Assembly (NCBI GenBank): GCA_018715025.1
Contig: DVMK01000097.1
Coordinates: 1-7,381 of the forward strand
Length of the DNA: 7,381 nt
Source of the DNA: Candidatus Caccousia avistercoris
GTDB taxonomy: Bacteria > Bacillota > Clostridia > Oscillospirales > Acutalibacteraceae
Direction: 5' to 3'
Shown here: piece after piece, positions 1 to 5,438 of the stretch
Layout: each line of letters begins with the position of its first letter
Numbering within the stretch: the stretch's first letter is position 1
Translations under genes and position numbers: made by a program
Notes under the pieces: generated by a model
What the model was told of the DNA's origin: nothing
Seen by the model: the letters and a program-made list of their open reading frames with translations, nothing else
Database searches by the model: none

Positions 1-147
1 GTAAAGCATGCTGTGCTCTGCCATACCATGGGCAATCTGCAGCACACCCCGTGTGCGGAAGTGATCGGCGGGCTCCACAATACGCACGAAAATCCTTGCC
101 TCGTCCGCGCAGGAATCAAAGGACATTTCCCTTTGCATCACATCCAT
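1..147 (-). CDS. Alpha/beta hydrolase, lysophospholipase/monoacylglycerol lipase type (N-terminal 49 codons only)
   Basis: Only the first 49 codons lie in the window; the gene continues past base 1. The reading begins MDVMQREMSFDS and contains RGVLQIAHGMAEHSMLY at about residues 33-49. The HGMAEHS segment matches the conserved N-terminal HG-x-x-EHS strand/oxyanion-hole motif of the Hydrolase_4 (serine aminopeptidase S33 / lysophospholipase) family. These enzymes hydrolyse ester bonds in lipids or related substrates with a Ser-Asp-His triad. The nucleophile GxSxG motif would lie beyond the edge, so activity cannot be judged. The start at 147 is chosen because a perfect AAGGAGG ribosome site (157-163) sits 9 bases upstream. 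An in-frame ATG three codons later (base 138) is less well placed. No signal peptide is seen, so a cytoplasmic enzyme is likely. It follows trhA in the same direction but is separated from it by a terminator. Family is fairly sure; substrate is unknown. Confidence 0.8.
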   Translation of the reverse strand, partial: MDVMQREMSFDSCADEARIFVRIVEPADHFRTRGVLQIAHGMAEHSMLY

Positions 148-196
148 GCCAGCCAGCCTCCTTGCTTCAATCACTGTGTAACATTCATTTGCCTCT

Positions 197-202
197 ATTA
201 TA
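197..202 (-). promoter_or_regulatory. Putative -10 box of the alpha/beta hydrolase promoter
   Basis: On the minus strand this reads TATAAT exactly, about 50 bases upstream of the hydrolase start, in a short AT-rich stretch. The hexamer 17 bases further upstream is AAGCTT, a poor -35, so only the -10 box is well supported. The promoter lies downstream of the trhA terminator, which suggests the hydrolase is transcribed on its own. Confidence 0.45.
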
Positions 203-279
203 CGTTTTCTCCGGTTGGTAAGCTTGACAGAATTGTAAACTTTCTTGGCGGCAAACATGAAAACAGCACCCGGAACAGG

Positions 280-327
280 AAAAAACCGCGCCAAAGCCGC
301 AAAAAACGGAATTTGGCACGGTTTTTT
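280..327 (-). terminator. Rho-independent terminator of trhA
   Basis: Bases 280-295 and 312-327 form a 16-bp stem. Read on the minus strand it runs AAAAAACCGTGCCAAA, a 16-base loop, then TTTGGCGCGGTTTTTT. All positions pair, with one G-U wobble. The final six T form the U-tract. The loop holds a small nested CCG/CGG hairpin. It begins 57 bases after the trhA stop codon. On the plus strand the wobble becomes a C-A mismatch, so the minus-strand reading is the better terminator, though A and T tracts on both sides could make it bidirectional. Confidence 0.85.
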
Positions 328-384
328 GTAAATATTTGTAACTTTTCGGTCTGCCGGCACGTATTCCTTCCGGCGGCCGTCCTT

Positions 385-1068
385 TTACCCGCAGATCCGG
401 TACACCACCAGGTAGTGGAGGACGCTGCCCGCCAGGCAGAACAGGTGCCACAGGGCGTGCATGTAGCGCACGGTGCGGCCCAGCCCGTAAATCACGGCCC
501 CCACGGTGTACAGCACGCCGCCCGCCACCAAAAGCGCCAGGGAAACCCCGTCGATGTTTTCCACCAGGGGCCTGAGGAAAAACAGCACGCACCAGCCCAT
601 GGCCAGGTAACACACCATAGAAACCACCCGGAACCTTCTCATGTCGGCGGCGGTGAGGGCTATGCCAACCGCCGCCGCGGCCCACACAATCCCCGTGAGC
701 AGCCGGCCCTCCCCGCCGCCTATGCACAGCAGCGAGATGGGCGTGTAGGTGCCTGCAATGAGCAGGTAAATGGTGCAGTGGTCCAGCACCTGGAACAGCT
801 TTTTCGCCCGGTTTACCTCCAGCGAGTGGTACAGGGTGGAAACCAGGTAAAGCAGGAACATGGTGAGGCCGTAAACGCCCACGCTGGCCAAATGCAGCGG
901 CTCCTTCCGGGTGTGCAGCAGCAGCGCCACCGCCCCGGCCGCCGCCAGCAGGGCCCCGGCCCCGTGGGTGACGGCATTGGTAATTTCTTCCCGGAAGGTA
1001 TAAAAGGGAAGCTTCAGCACCCGGCGGCGCTCCTCCCTGGTAAAGCAGCGAATCCCTGTCTGTTCCAT
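385..1068 (-). CDS. trhA: Hemolysin III / TrhA family seven-helix membrane protein (PAQR superfamily)
   Basis: A 227-residue integral membrane protein of the usual length for the bacterial hemolysin III (YqfA/TrhA) branch of the PAQR superfamily, whose eukaryotic members include adiponectin receptors. Bacterial members have been linked to membrane lipid and fluidity homeostasis; the hemolysin name is historical. The conserved metal-site signatures are all present: E28, N31 and H35 in EEITNAVTH, STLYHS around H81, LDHCTIYLLIAGTYTP with D96 and H97, and HALWHLFCLAGSVLHY with H204, H208 and H218. About seven hydrophobic segments are visible (roughly 33-52, 62-80, 94-114, 124-140, 148-166, 176-196, 206-224). 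The N-terminal ~20 residues are basic and probably cytoplasmic. The start at 1068 is preferred because AAAGGA lies 7 bases upstream; a TTG 14 codons earlier (1110) has no such support. It has its own promoter overlapping the end of the upstream radical SAM gene, and ends in a strong terminator. Confidence 0.9.
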   Translation of the reverse strand: MEQTGIRCFTREERRRVLKLPFYTFREEITNAVTHGAGALLAAAGAVALLLHTRKEPLHLASVGVYGLTMFLLYLVSTLYHSLEVNRAKKLFQVLDHCTIYLLIAGTYTPISLLCIGGGEGRLLTGIVWAAAAVGIALTAADMRRFRVVSMVCYLAMGWCVLFFLRPLVENIDGVSLALLVAGGVLYTVGAVIYGLGRTVRYMHALWHLFCLAGSVLHYLVVYRICG

Positions 1069-1120
1069 ATTCTCATCCTTTCTTCGGCACATGTCGTCAA
1101 TTACTAACAATTATTATATT

Positions 1121-1141
1121 ACGTAGTATTTGATACTATGT
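1121..1141. promoter_or_regulatory. Palindromic operator-like site over the trhA transcription start
   Basis: Bases 1121-1129 (ACGTAGTAT) and 1133-1141 (ATACTATGT) are inverted repeats, nine bases each with one mismatch, around a 3-base centre. The site lies just downstream of the putative trhA -10 box and covers the predicted start point. That position is typical of a repressor operator. It is not followed by a T-run, so it is not a terminator. The binding protein is unknown; no regulator gene is in the window. Confidence 0.5.
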
Positions 1142-1144
1142 ACC

Positions 1145-1173
1145 AGAATATACGAGAATATGCGATTTGTCAA
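1145..1173 (-). promoter_or_regulatory. Putative sigma-A promoter of trhA
   Basis: On the minus strand a perfect TTGACA -35 box (1173-1168) is followed after 17 bases by TATTCT (1150-1145), a 4/6 match to the -10 consensus. TATATT two bases upstream is an alternative at a 15-base spacing. The -35 box overlaps the TGA stop codon (1172-1170) of the radical SAM gene. Initiation near 1138 would give a leader of about 70 bases to the trhA start. Confidence 0.6.
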
Positions 1174-2075
1174 GTATCCTGCGGCGGAAGGACCCCTTCC
1201 AGATCAAAAGGCGGGATAAAATCCTTCTTCGCGGCCTCCCGCTCCTGCACGTAGCCGTCCAGCCCAAGGGAAAAGAGAAGCTCCTGCACCTTCTCGTACT
1301 CCCGTTTGGTTACCCGGCGGTTGATCTCCGGGAAACGGGCGGCCTCCCCGCAGGGGACGTACTGGGCCATCAGGCTTACCAGCACCCCTTCCGGCAGGTT
1401 TTGCGACAGCCATTCCAGCACAGCGGCAGAGTTTCTGGTGTTGGAGGGCAGCAGCAGGTGCCGCACAATGGTGCCCCGCTGCAGAATTCCCTGCCCGTCA
1501 AACCGGGCGGGGCCTGTCTGACGAGCCATTTCCAGCACGGCGGCCTGGGCGGCCTGGGGGTAATCGGCCGCGCCGGAATAGCGCTCGGCCGTTTCTGGGG
1601 AAAGGTATTTCAAATCCGGCAGGTAAATGTCCACCAGCCCCTCCAGGCTGCGAAGGGTTTCCACCCGCTCGTAGCCGCCGGAGTTGTACACCACCGGAAC
1701 CGAGGGCCTGCGCAGGCGCAGGGCTTCTGCAATGGCAGGGGCGAAATGGGTGGGGTTCACCAGGTTGATGTTGTGGGCCCCCTGCTGTTCCAGGCGAAGG
1801 AAAATGCGGGAAAGCTCCTGGGGGGTGACCCGCAGGCCCACCTCCCGCTGGGTGCTGATTTGGTAATTCTGGCAGAATACGCACTTCAGGGAACAGCCGG
1901 TAAAAAACACCGTGCCGGAGCCCCTCGTGCCGCTGAGGCAGGGTTCCTCCCAAAAATGGAGGGCCGCCCGGGCCACCACCGCGTCGGCCCCCATGCGGCA
2001 GAAGCCCTCGCCGTGTTCGGCGGACCGGCGCGCCCCGCAGCGGCGGGGGCAGAGGCGGCAGGAAGAAATTTCCAT
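1170..2075 (-). CDS. pflX: PflX-like radical SAM protein (pyruvate formate-lyase activase homologue, COG1313 type)
   Basis: A 301-residue radical SAM enzyme. The cluster motif CSLKCVFC (C61, C65, C68; Cx3Cx2C) would bind the [4Fe-4S] cluster that cleaves S-adenosylmethionine. The preceding segment (WEEPCLSGTRGSGTVFFTG, residues 42-60) and the following CQNYQIS are the hallmark of the PflX group of uncharacterised PFL-activase homologues. Four more cysteines near the N terminus (C6, C9, C13, C26, in CRLCPRRCGARR...GFC) are also typical of that group and may hold a second iron-sulfur site. The family's substrate is not established, and no formate-lyase or other glycyl-radical gene is present here. 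The start at 2075 is chosen because the family begins at this Cys-rich segment and GGAGGAGGAG (2090-2081) lies immediately upstream; the open frame continues further upstream but only as antisense-frame sequence of pgeF. It starts two bases after the pgeF stop, so the two are probably translationally coupled. No terminator is seen at its end. Confidence 0.85.
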   Translation of the reverse strand: MEISSCRLCPRRCGARRSAEHGEGFCRMGADAVVARAALHFWEEPCLSGTRGSGTVFFTGCSLKCVFCQNYQISTQREVGLRVTPQELSRIFLRLEQQGAHNINLVNPTHFAPAIAEALRLRRPSVPVVYNSGGYERVETLRSLEGLVDIYLPDLKYLSPETAERYSGAADYPQAAQAAVLEMARQTGPARFDGQGILQRGTIVRHLLLPSNTRNSAAVLEWLSQNLPEGVLVSLMAQYVPCGEAARFPEINRRVTKREYEKVQELLFSLGLDGYVQEREAAKKDFIPPFDLEGVLPPQDT

Positions 2076-2077
2076 AC

Positions 2078-2923
2078 TCACTCCTCCTCCGGCAGGACGC
2101 GCAGGAAGGCGGCCAGCCCGCCCCGCCTGCCCCCGGTGGCCCGGTGGGACCAAAGCAGCCGGGAATGGCAGCGGGTGCACACCCGCGCCACGGTGATATT
2201 TTCCGGCAGAAGCCCGGCGTGCAGCAGCAGGCGGCGGTTGGCCTCCCACAGATCCACGATGTATTTTCCCCCGCCGATCTCCCGCAGGGCAGCCTGGGCC
2301 GGGACGCCCTCCAGGCCGCGGAACTGCCGGGCTACCGGTTCGTCCACCTCGTAGCAGCAGGGGCCGATGGCGGGCCCTACCGCGGCTATCAGCTCCTGAG
2401 GCCGCGTGCCGAACTCCTGCGCCATGCGCTCTGCCATGCGCGCCGCCATGCCTGCCGCCGTCCCCCGCCAGCCCGCGTGGGCCAGCCCCACCGCCCGGTG
2501 GGCCGGGTCTGCGAAAAACAGAGGGGTGCAGTCTGCGTAATAGGTTACCAGCGTCACCGCGGGGTCGTCGGTGACGAGGCCGTCCACGCTCTCCCGGTCC
2601 CGGGGGAAACGGATCCCTACCCCCCGGTTTTCCACCCTCATGCGGCGGATCACCGTGTGGTGATCCTGGGCGGAGGCCGCCAGGGATTCGTAGGGGAAGC
2701 CGGCGGCGGCGCAGAAGCGGCGGAAATTTTCCTGCACCGTTTCCCGCGGGTCGCCCCGGCCAAAATTCAAATTCATAGAAGCAAATTCCCCCGTACTCAC
2801 GCCGCCAAGCCGGGTGGAAAAGGCGTGGCGCAGAAAGGGGAGCCCGTCAAAGGACGGAAAGGTCAGCCAGCCCACCGACTGGGCTTCGTGGTATTCCATA
2901 GAACCGACAGGGACGCTTTGCAT
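2078..2923 (-). CDS. pgeF: Peptidoglycan editing factor PgeF / YfiH (multicopper-polyphenol oxidase, laccase-domain family)
   Basis: A 281-residue protein covering the full Cu-oxidase_4 (DUF152, YfiH/YlmD) fold, with slightly more than the usual ~240-270 residues. The conserved metal/active-site residues are visible: H88 in SAQDHHT, C132 in YYADCTPLFFAD, and H149 in LAHAGWRGT. Downstream are GPAIGPCCYEVD (C189, C190) and CTRCHSRLLWSHR near residues 249-261, which replaces the more common FFSYRR. Established work on the family describes removal of incorrectly incorporated L-Ser from the peptidoglycan precursor UDP-MurNAc-L-Ser in E. coli, and purine nucleoside phosphorylase/adenosine deaminase activity in others. 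Which applies here cannot be told from sequence. The start at 2923 is chosen over a TTG/upstream reading because AAGGAGG sits 9 bases ahead; an in-frame ATG at 2899 lacks a ribosome site. No signal peptide: cytoplasmic. It leads a two-gene unit with the radical SAM gene; its final Glu-Glu-Glu codons double as the next gene's ribosome site. Confidence 0.92.
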   Translation of the reverse strand: MQSVPVGSMEYHEAQSVGWLTFPSFDGLPFLRHAFSTRLGGVSTGEFASMNLNFGRGDPRETVQENFRRFCAAAGFPYESLAASAQDHHTVIRRMRVENRGVGIRFPRDRESVDGLVTDDPAVTLVTYYADCTPLFFADPAHRAVGLAHAGWRGTAAGMAARMAERMAQEFGTRPQELIAAVGPAIGPCCYEVDEPVARQFRGLEGVPAQAALREIGGGKYIVDLWEANRRLLLHAGLLPENITVARVCTRCHSRLLWSHRATGGRRGGLAAFLRVLPEEE

Positions 2924-2971
2924 GGATTGTTTCCTCCTTTTCCTCCTCAAAGAGAGGGGGTGCCGCAAAAT

Positions 2972-2980
2972 ATTGTATCA
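2972..2980 (-). promoter_or_regulatory. Putative extended -10 promoter of pgeF
   Basis: The minus strand reads TGATACAAT, an extended -10 element (TGn followed by TACAAT at 2977-2972), about 49 bases upstream of the pgeF start. The matching -35 position is a T-rich stretch without a clear TTGACA, which is common for extended -10 promoters. It is divergent from the lysozyme promoter. Confidence 0.5.
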
Positions 2981-3163
2981 CAGCGAGGGCGCGAAAAAAA
3001 TACCGGGATTTTTGTTCACAAAAATATTACAAATTTGAAAGATTTCCCACTTCCCCGTAAATTTTGACGCGGCAGAGGGCTGAACCCCCCATTTCCCCGG
3101 GAAACCTCCCCCCTTGCGGCGCTGCGGGCCAAATTTTCCCATGGAAGATTCCGGCCGGTCAAC
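2981..3163. other. Intergenic region between the divergent pgeF and lysozyme promoters
   Basis: This is the part of the 364-base intergenic space (2924-3287) not taken by promoters or leaders. No reading frame in it has a ribosome site or recognisable product. The pgeF-proximal half is AT-rich and contains a short dyad (3008-3025). The lysozyme-proximal half (about 3069-3160) is C-rich, with a TTTCCCCGGGAAA palindrome at about 3092-3104. I see no RNA gene or riboswitch in it. Confidence 0.5.
3008..3025. repeat. Short AT-rich inverted repeat, possible protein-binding site
   Basis: ATTTTTG (3008-3014) and CAAAAAT (3019-3025) are perfect 7-base inverted arms around TTCA; the outer T and A of that centre could also pair. 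It lies about 30 bases upstream of the pgeF -10 element and about 140 bases upstream of the lysozyme -35 box. It contains one half (TTCACAA) resembling a Rex site but no second half at the right spacing, so no regulator is named. Short AT-rich dyads also arise by chance. Confidence 0.3.
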
Positions 3164-3192
3164 TTGACATAATCCGGTGGATCCCATATAAT
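3164..3192 (+). promoter_or_regulatory. Consensus sigma-A promoter of the lysozyme gene
   Basis: TTGACA (3164-3169) is followed after exactly 17 bases by TATAAT (3187-3192), a perfect match to the housekeeping sigma-factor consensus with optimal spacing. Initiation near 3199 gives a leader of about 89 bases. That leader contains a weak AAATC-GGG-GATTT hairpin (about 3216-3228) and ends in the ribosome site at 3274-3278. Confidence 0.9.
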
Positions 3193-3273
3193 CGAACACA
3201 GGCATATTGTATCGAAAAATCGGGGATTTCCCTTTATGATAGAAAGAAAATGCAACGGACGATTCTAAGGAAT

Positions 3274-3278
3274 GGAGG
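3274..3278 (+). promoter_or_regulatory. Ribosome binding site of the lysozyme gene
   Basis: GGAGG placed 9 bases before the ATG at 3288. It fixes the start codon, which is followed directly by a well-formed signal peptide. Confidence 0.85.
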
Positions 3279-3287
3279 ACTATTTTC

Positions 3288-5360
3288 ATGCGCAAAAAAC
3301 TGCTCGCCCTTGTTCTGGCGTTGGCCGTCATCCTGGGGGTTTCCGTCTTCCCCGTTTCGGCGGATTCCAGCTTCTACCTCAGCGACACCATGATCGCCCT
3401 GCGCCCCGGAGAAAGCGACACGCTGTTCGCGCTTTCTTCCAGCGGCACGGTGGACGTACAGCGGTGGAGCTCCAGCAATCCCTCGGTGGCCACGGTAAGC
3501 GACGGCCATGTGCAGGGGATAAGCTACGGCATTGCCACCGTAACCGCCTACCTTTCCAACGGCAGCTACGCCAGCTGCCAGGTACACGTGGCGCTCATGG
3601 GCATTGACGTGTCGTACCACCAGGGCTACATTGACTGGAACGCCGTGGCCGACAGCGGCCTGGTGGACTTCGCCATCATCCGCACCGGGTACGGCGGGGA
3701 AAACTGGACCGACCAGGTGGACCAGCGCTTTGCGGAAAATTACGCCGGGGCCGTGGCCAACGGCATTGACGTGGGTGTGTACCATTTCAGCTATGCCACC
3801 ACGGCGGAGATGGCCCGCAGAGAGGCTGAATTCTGCCTGTACATTCTGGACGGCCGCGAGCTGGACTACCCTGTTTTTTACGACATTGAAACGGCCGACC
3901 ACAGAAATATGGACAGCAGCACCATGGCGGATATTGTGGAGGCCTTCTGCACCACCATTGAACAGGGCGGCTATGACGTGGCCCTGTACAGCTCCCCCGC
4001 TTTGTACAACGGCAGCCTTTCCAGCAGCCGGCTGGACAAGTACGACCGCTGGGTGGCCCATTACGGCGTGGACCGGCCTGTGTTTTCCAAGGATTTCGTG
4101 ATGTGGCAGTCCGGCTTCCGCACCGTGCCCGGCATTTCCGGCAATGTGGACGCGGACTACGGTTATAAGGATTATTCCAACAGCGGCGGCGGCTCCGGTT
4201 CCGGCGGCAACACCTCGGGCGGCGGGGACAGCGGCTACACCATGAGCTGCGACGTAAACTCCTACACCTTTGGCAGCAACACCACCTATCAGTTCAAGGT
4301 GACCACCAACAATCCCCTCTTCCCCACCGTACAGTCCAGCGATCCGGACATTGTGTCCGTGGCCTTCTCCGGCACCACCAGCGGCGGGTACCTGTTCACC
4401 CTGACCAGGCAGCAGAAGGCGGGCGACGCCATCATCACCATCATAGACGATGTGGGCAACGTACACGCCTTCATGGCAACCAACCCGCAGTCCTCCTCTT
4501 CCGGCGGGAGCGGAGGCGGCTCCTCCTCTATGGTGTGCGACACCAGCTCCTATTCCTTTGTGGGAAAAACGAGCGATACCTATATCTTTAAGATCACAAC
4601 CTCCGGCGGCGTAGCCCCCACGGTCTCCTCCTCCAACTCTGCCGCCGTCTCCGCTTCCTATTATGGGGCCACCTCAGACGGATTCCTGTACCAGATTACC
4701 AACCGGGGCGCGGGCCAGGCCACCATCACCGTGAGCAACGGCTCACAGACTCTTTCCTTCATCGCCACCGGCCGGGCGGTATCCTCGGGGGGAGGTTCCT
4801 CCGGCGGCGGTTCCTCCTCCGGCGGGACACTGCCCTGCGACACCTCCGCCTACACCTTCACCACCCTGGATTCTTACATTTATAAGGTGACCACCTCCAG
4901 CTCTCAGGCACCCACGGCGGTTTCCTCCAACCCCAGCGCCGTTTCCGTCGCCTACTACGGCACCTGCCCCGGCGGCTACCTGTTCCGCATCACCAACCAG
5001 GGCGCGGGCCAGGCCACCATTACCACCACCGACGCGGACGGCCGCACCTGCTCCTTTGTGGCTACCGGTCGGGGTTCCTCCGGCGGCGGCTCCTCTTCCG
5101 GCGGGACTATCGTGTCTGACACCACAGCCCCCTTCAACATGCGGGTAGGCTCCACCTACACCTTCAAATTCACGGTGACAGGCGGCGGTTCCCCGCAATT
5201 CGCCTCCGGCAACAGCAGCCTGCTGCAGCTGACCCAGATGGTGAAGAACGGGAACGACTACCTGGTTACCTTCCGCGCCGTGCAGGCAGGCCAGGTAGGA
5301 GTGTACGCCTCTGCGGACGGCCCCCACATGGACCGTATGTGCATCATCGATGTGATCTGA
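3288..5360 (+). CDS. Secreted GH25 lysozyme with N-terminal Ig-like (Big_2) domain and four C-terminal repeat modules
   Basis: A 690-residue exported cell-wall hydrolase. Residues 1-25 are a signal peptide (MRKK, hydrophobic core, VSA) with likely cleavage before D26. Residues about 30-101 form a Big_2-like Ig domain, with the signature WSSSNPSVATVSDGHVQG. Residues about 104-296 are a glycoside hydrolase family 25 domain, which cuts the MurNAc-GlcNAc bond of peptidoglycan. Its expected acidic residues are present: D107 in GIDVSYHQG, D199 and E201 in FYDIET, and D288 in NVDADYGY; MWQSG (272-276) also fits. Residues 297-690 carry Ser/Gly linkers alternating with four ~80-residue modules (about 319-399, 415-494, 515-594, 608-690) of unknown function, probably wall binding or spacing. 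No LPXTG anchor, transmembrane tail or SLH domain is seen, so the protein is probably released or wall-bound through the repeats. Expression should be steady, from a consensus promoter, and ends at a hairpin terminator. Divergent from pgeF. No sign of a phage context (no holin or tail genes) in the window. Confidence 0.93.
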   Translation: MRKKLLALVLALAVILGVSVFPVSADSSFYLSDTMIALRPGESDTLFALSSSGTVDVQRWSSSNPSVATVSDGHVQGISYGIATVTAYLSNGSYASCQVHVALMGIDVSYHQGYIDWNAVADSGLVDFAIIRTGYGGENWTDQVDQRFAENYAGAVANGIDVGVYHFSYATTAEMARREAEFCLYILDGRELDYPVFYDIETADHRNMDSSTMADIVEAFCTTIEQGGYDVALYSSPALYNGSLSSSRLDKYDRWVAHYGVDRPVFSKDFVMWQSGFRTVPGISGNVDADYGYKDYSNSGGGSGSGGNTSGGGDSGYTMSCDVNSYTFGSNTTYQFKVTTNNPLFPTVQSSDPDIVSVAFSGTTSGGYLFTLTRQQKAGDAIITIIDDVGNVHAFMATNPQSSSSGGSGGGSSSMVCDTSSYSFVGKTSDTYIFKITTSGGVAPTVSSSNSAAVSASYYGATSDGFLYQITNRGAGQATITVSNGSQTLSFIATGRAVSSGGGSSGGGSSSGGTLPCDTSAYTFTTLDSYIYKVTTSSSQAPTAVSSNPSAVSVAYYGTCPGGYLFRITNQGAGQATITTTDADGRTCSFVATGRGSSGGGSSSGGTIVSDTTAPFNMRVGSTYTFKFTVTGGGSPQFASGNSSLLQLTQMVKNGNDYLVTFRAVQAGQVGVYASADGPHMDRMCIIDVI
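4242..5357 (+). repeat. Four tandem C-terminal modules of the lysozyme with Gly/Ser linkers
   Basis: Modules lie at about 4242-4484, 4530-4769, 4830-5069 and 5109-5357. The first three share a pattern: CD..SY.F near the start, Y.FK.TT, PT..SS, VS..Y.G, GYLF.IT, GAG.ATIT, and F.ATG/N at the end. The fourth keeps the spacing but diverges (SDTTAPFNM at the start, Cys replaced by Ser) and looks like a capping module. Linkers of 8-21 residues are almost pure Ser/Gly. At DNA level 4698-4730 and 4992-5024 differ at 2 of 33 positions, and linkers 4794-4828 and 5073-5107 differ at 2 of 35. This points to internal duplication. I do not recognise a named family for the module. Confidence 0.8.
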
Positions 5361-5391
5361 TTCTCTGACAACAGAATAAAGAGCAGAATAT

Positions 5392-5438
5392 AATCCTCCT
5401 TGTTGTAATTGTAAAATACTCAACAAGGAGGATTTTTT
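5392..5438 (+). terminator. Convergent rho-independent terminator between lysozyme and response regulator genes
   Basis: A perfect 14-bp stem (5392-5405 with 5421-5434) with a 15-base loop, followed on the plus strand by a T-run ending at 5438. It starts 31 bases after the lysozyme stop. On the minus strand it begins directly after the response-regulator stop codon (5439-5437) and ends in TTATATT, a weaker tail, so it may work in both directions. The stem contains TCCTCCTTGTTG and its complement CAACAAGGAGGA, i.e. an SD-like sequence paired with an anti-SD-like one. Confidence 0.88.

Noticed and set aside
224..229. TTGACA on the plus strand
   Set aside because: No -10 box lies 16-18 bases downstream and no plus-strand gene follows.
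13..1107. Long plus-strand open frame (364 codons) opposite trhA
   Set aside because: It spans the hydrolase start, a terminator and trhA, has His/Gln/Pro-rich composition typical of antisense frames in GC-rich genes, and matches no family. The minus-strand genes have clear motifs and ribosome sites.
2076..2249. Longer N terminus for the radical SAM protein (58 extra residues)
   Set aside because: The extension overlaps pgeF, is Pro/Ala/Gly/Arg-rich antisense-like sequence, and lacks a ribosome site. The family starts at the Cys-rich segment at 2075.
1167..2354. Plus-strand open frame (395 codons) opposite the radical SAM gene and pgeF
   Set aside because: It is the antisense of two well-recognised genes and crosses their junction; no domain is visible.
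3004..3025. Rex-like operator in the pgeF/lysozyme intergenic region
   Set aside because: Only one half-site (TTCACAA) is present; the partner at the required spacing reads CGGGATT instead of TTGTGAA.
3199..3287. Riboswitch in the lysozyme leader
   Set aside because: The leader is only about 89 bases with one weak 5-bp hairpin; no known riboswitch core motif is recognisable.
3234..4466. Minus-strand open frame (410 codons) opposite the lysozyme gene
   Set aside because: Its Ala/Gly/Val/His-rich composition mirrors the GC-rich codons of the lysozyme gene, and it runs into that gene's promoter leader. No motif or ribosome site.
4190..5110. CRISPR-like or tandem DNA repeat array
   Set aside because: The repeated DNA is in frame and encodes Gly/Ser linkers and protein modules; spacing and sequence do not fit a CRISPR array.
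4743..5426. Minus-strand open frame (227 codons) opposite the lysozyme repeats
   Set aside because: Gly/Ala-rich antisense of the Ser/Gly linkers; its apparent start lies inside the terminator hairpin.
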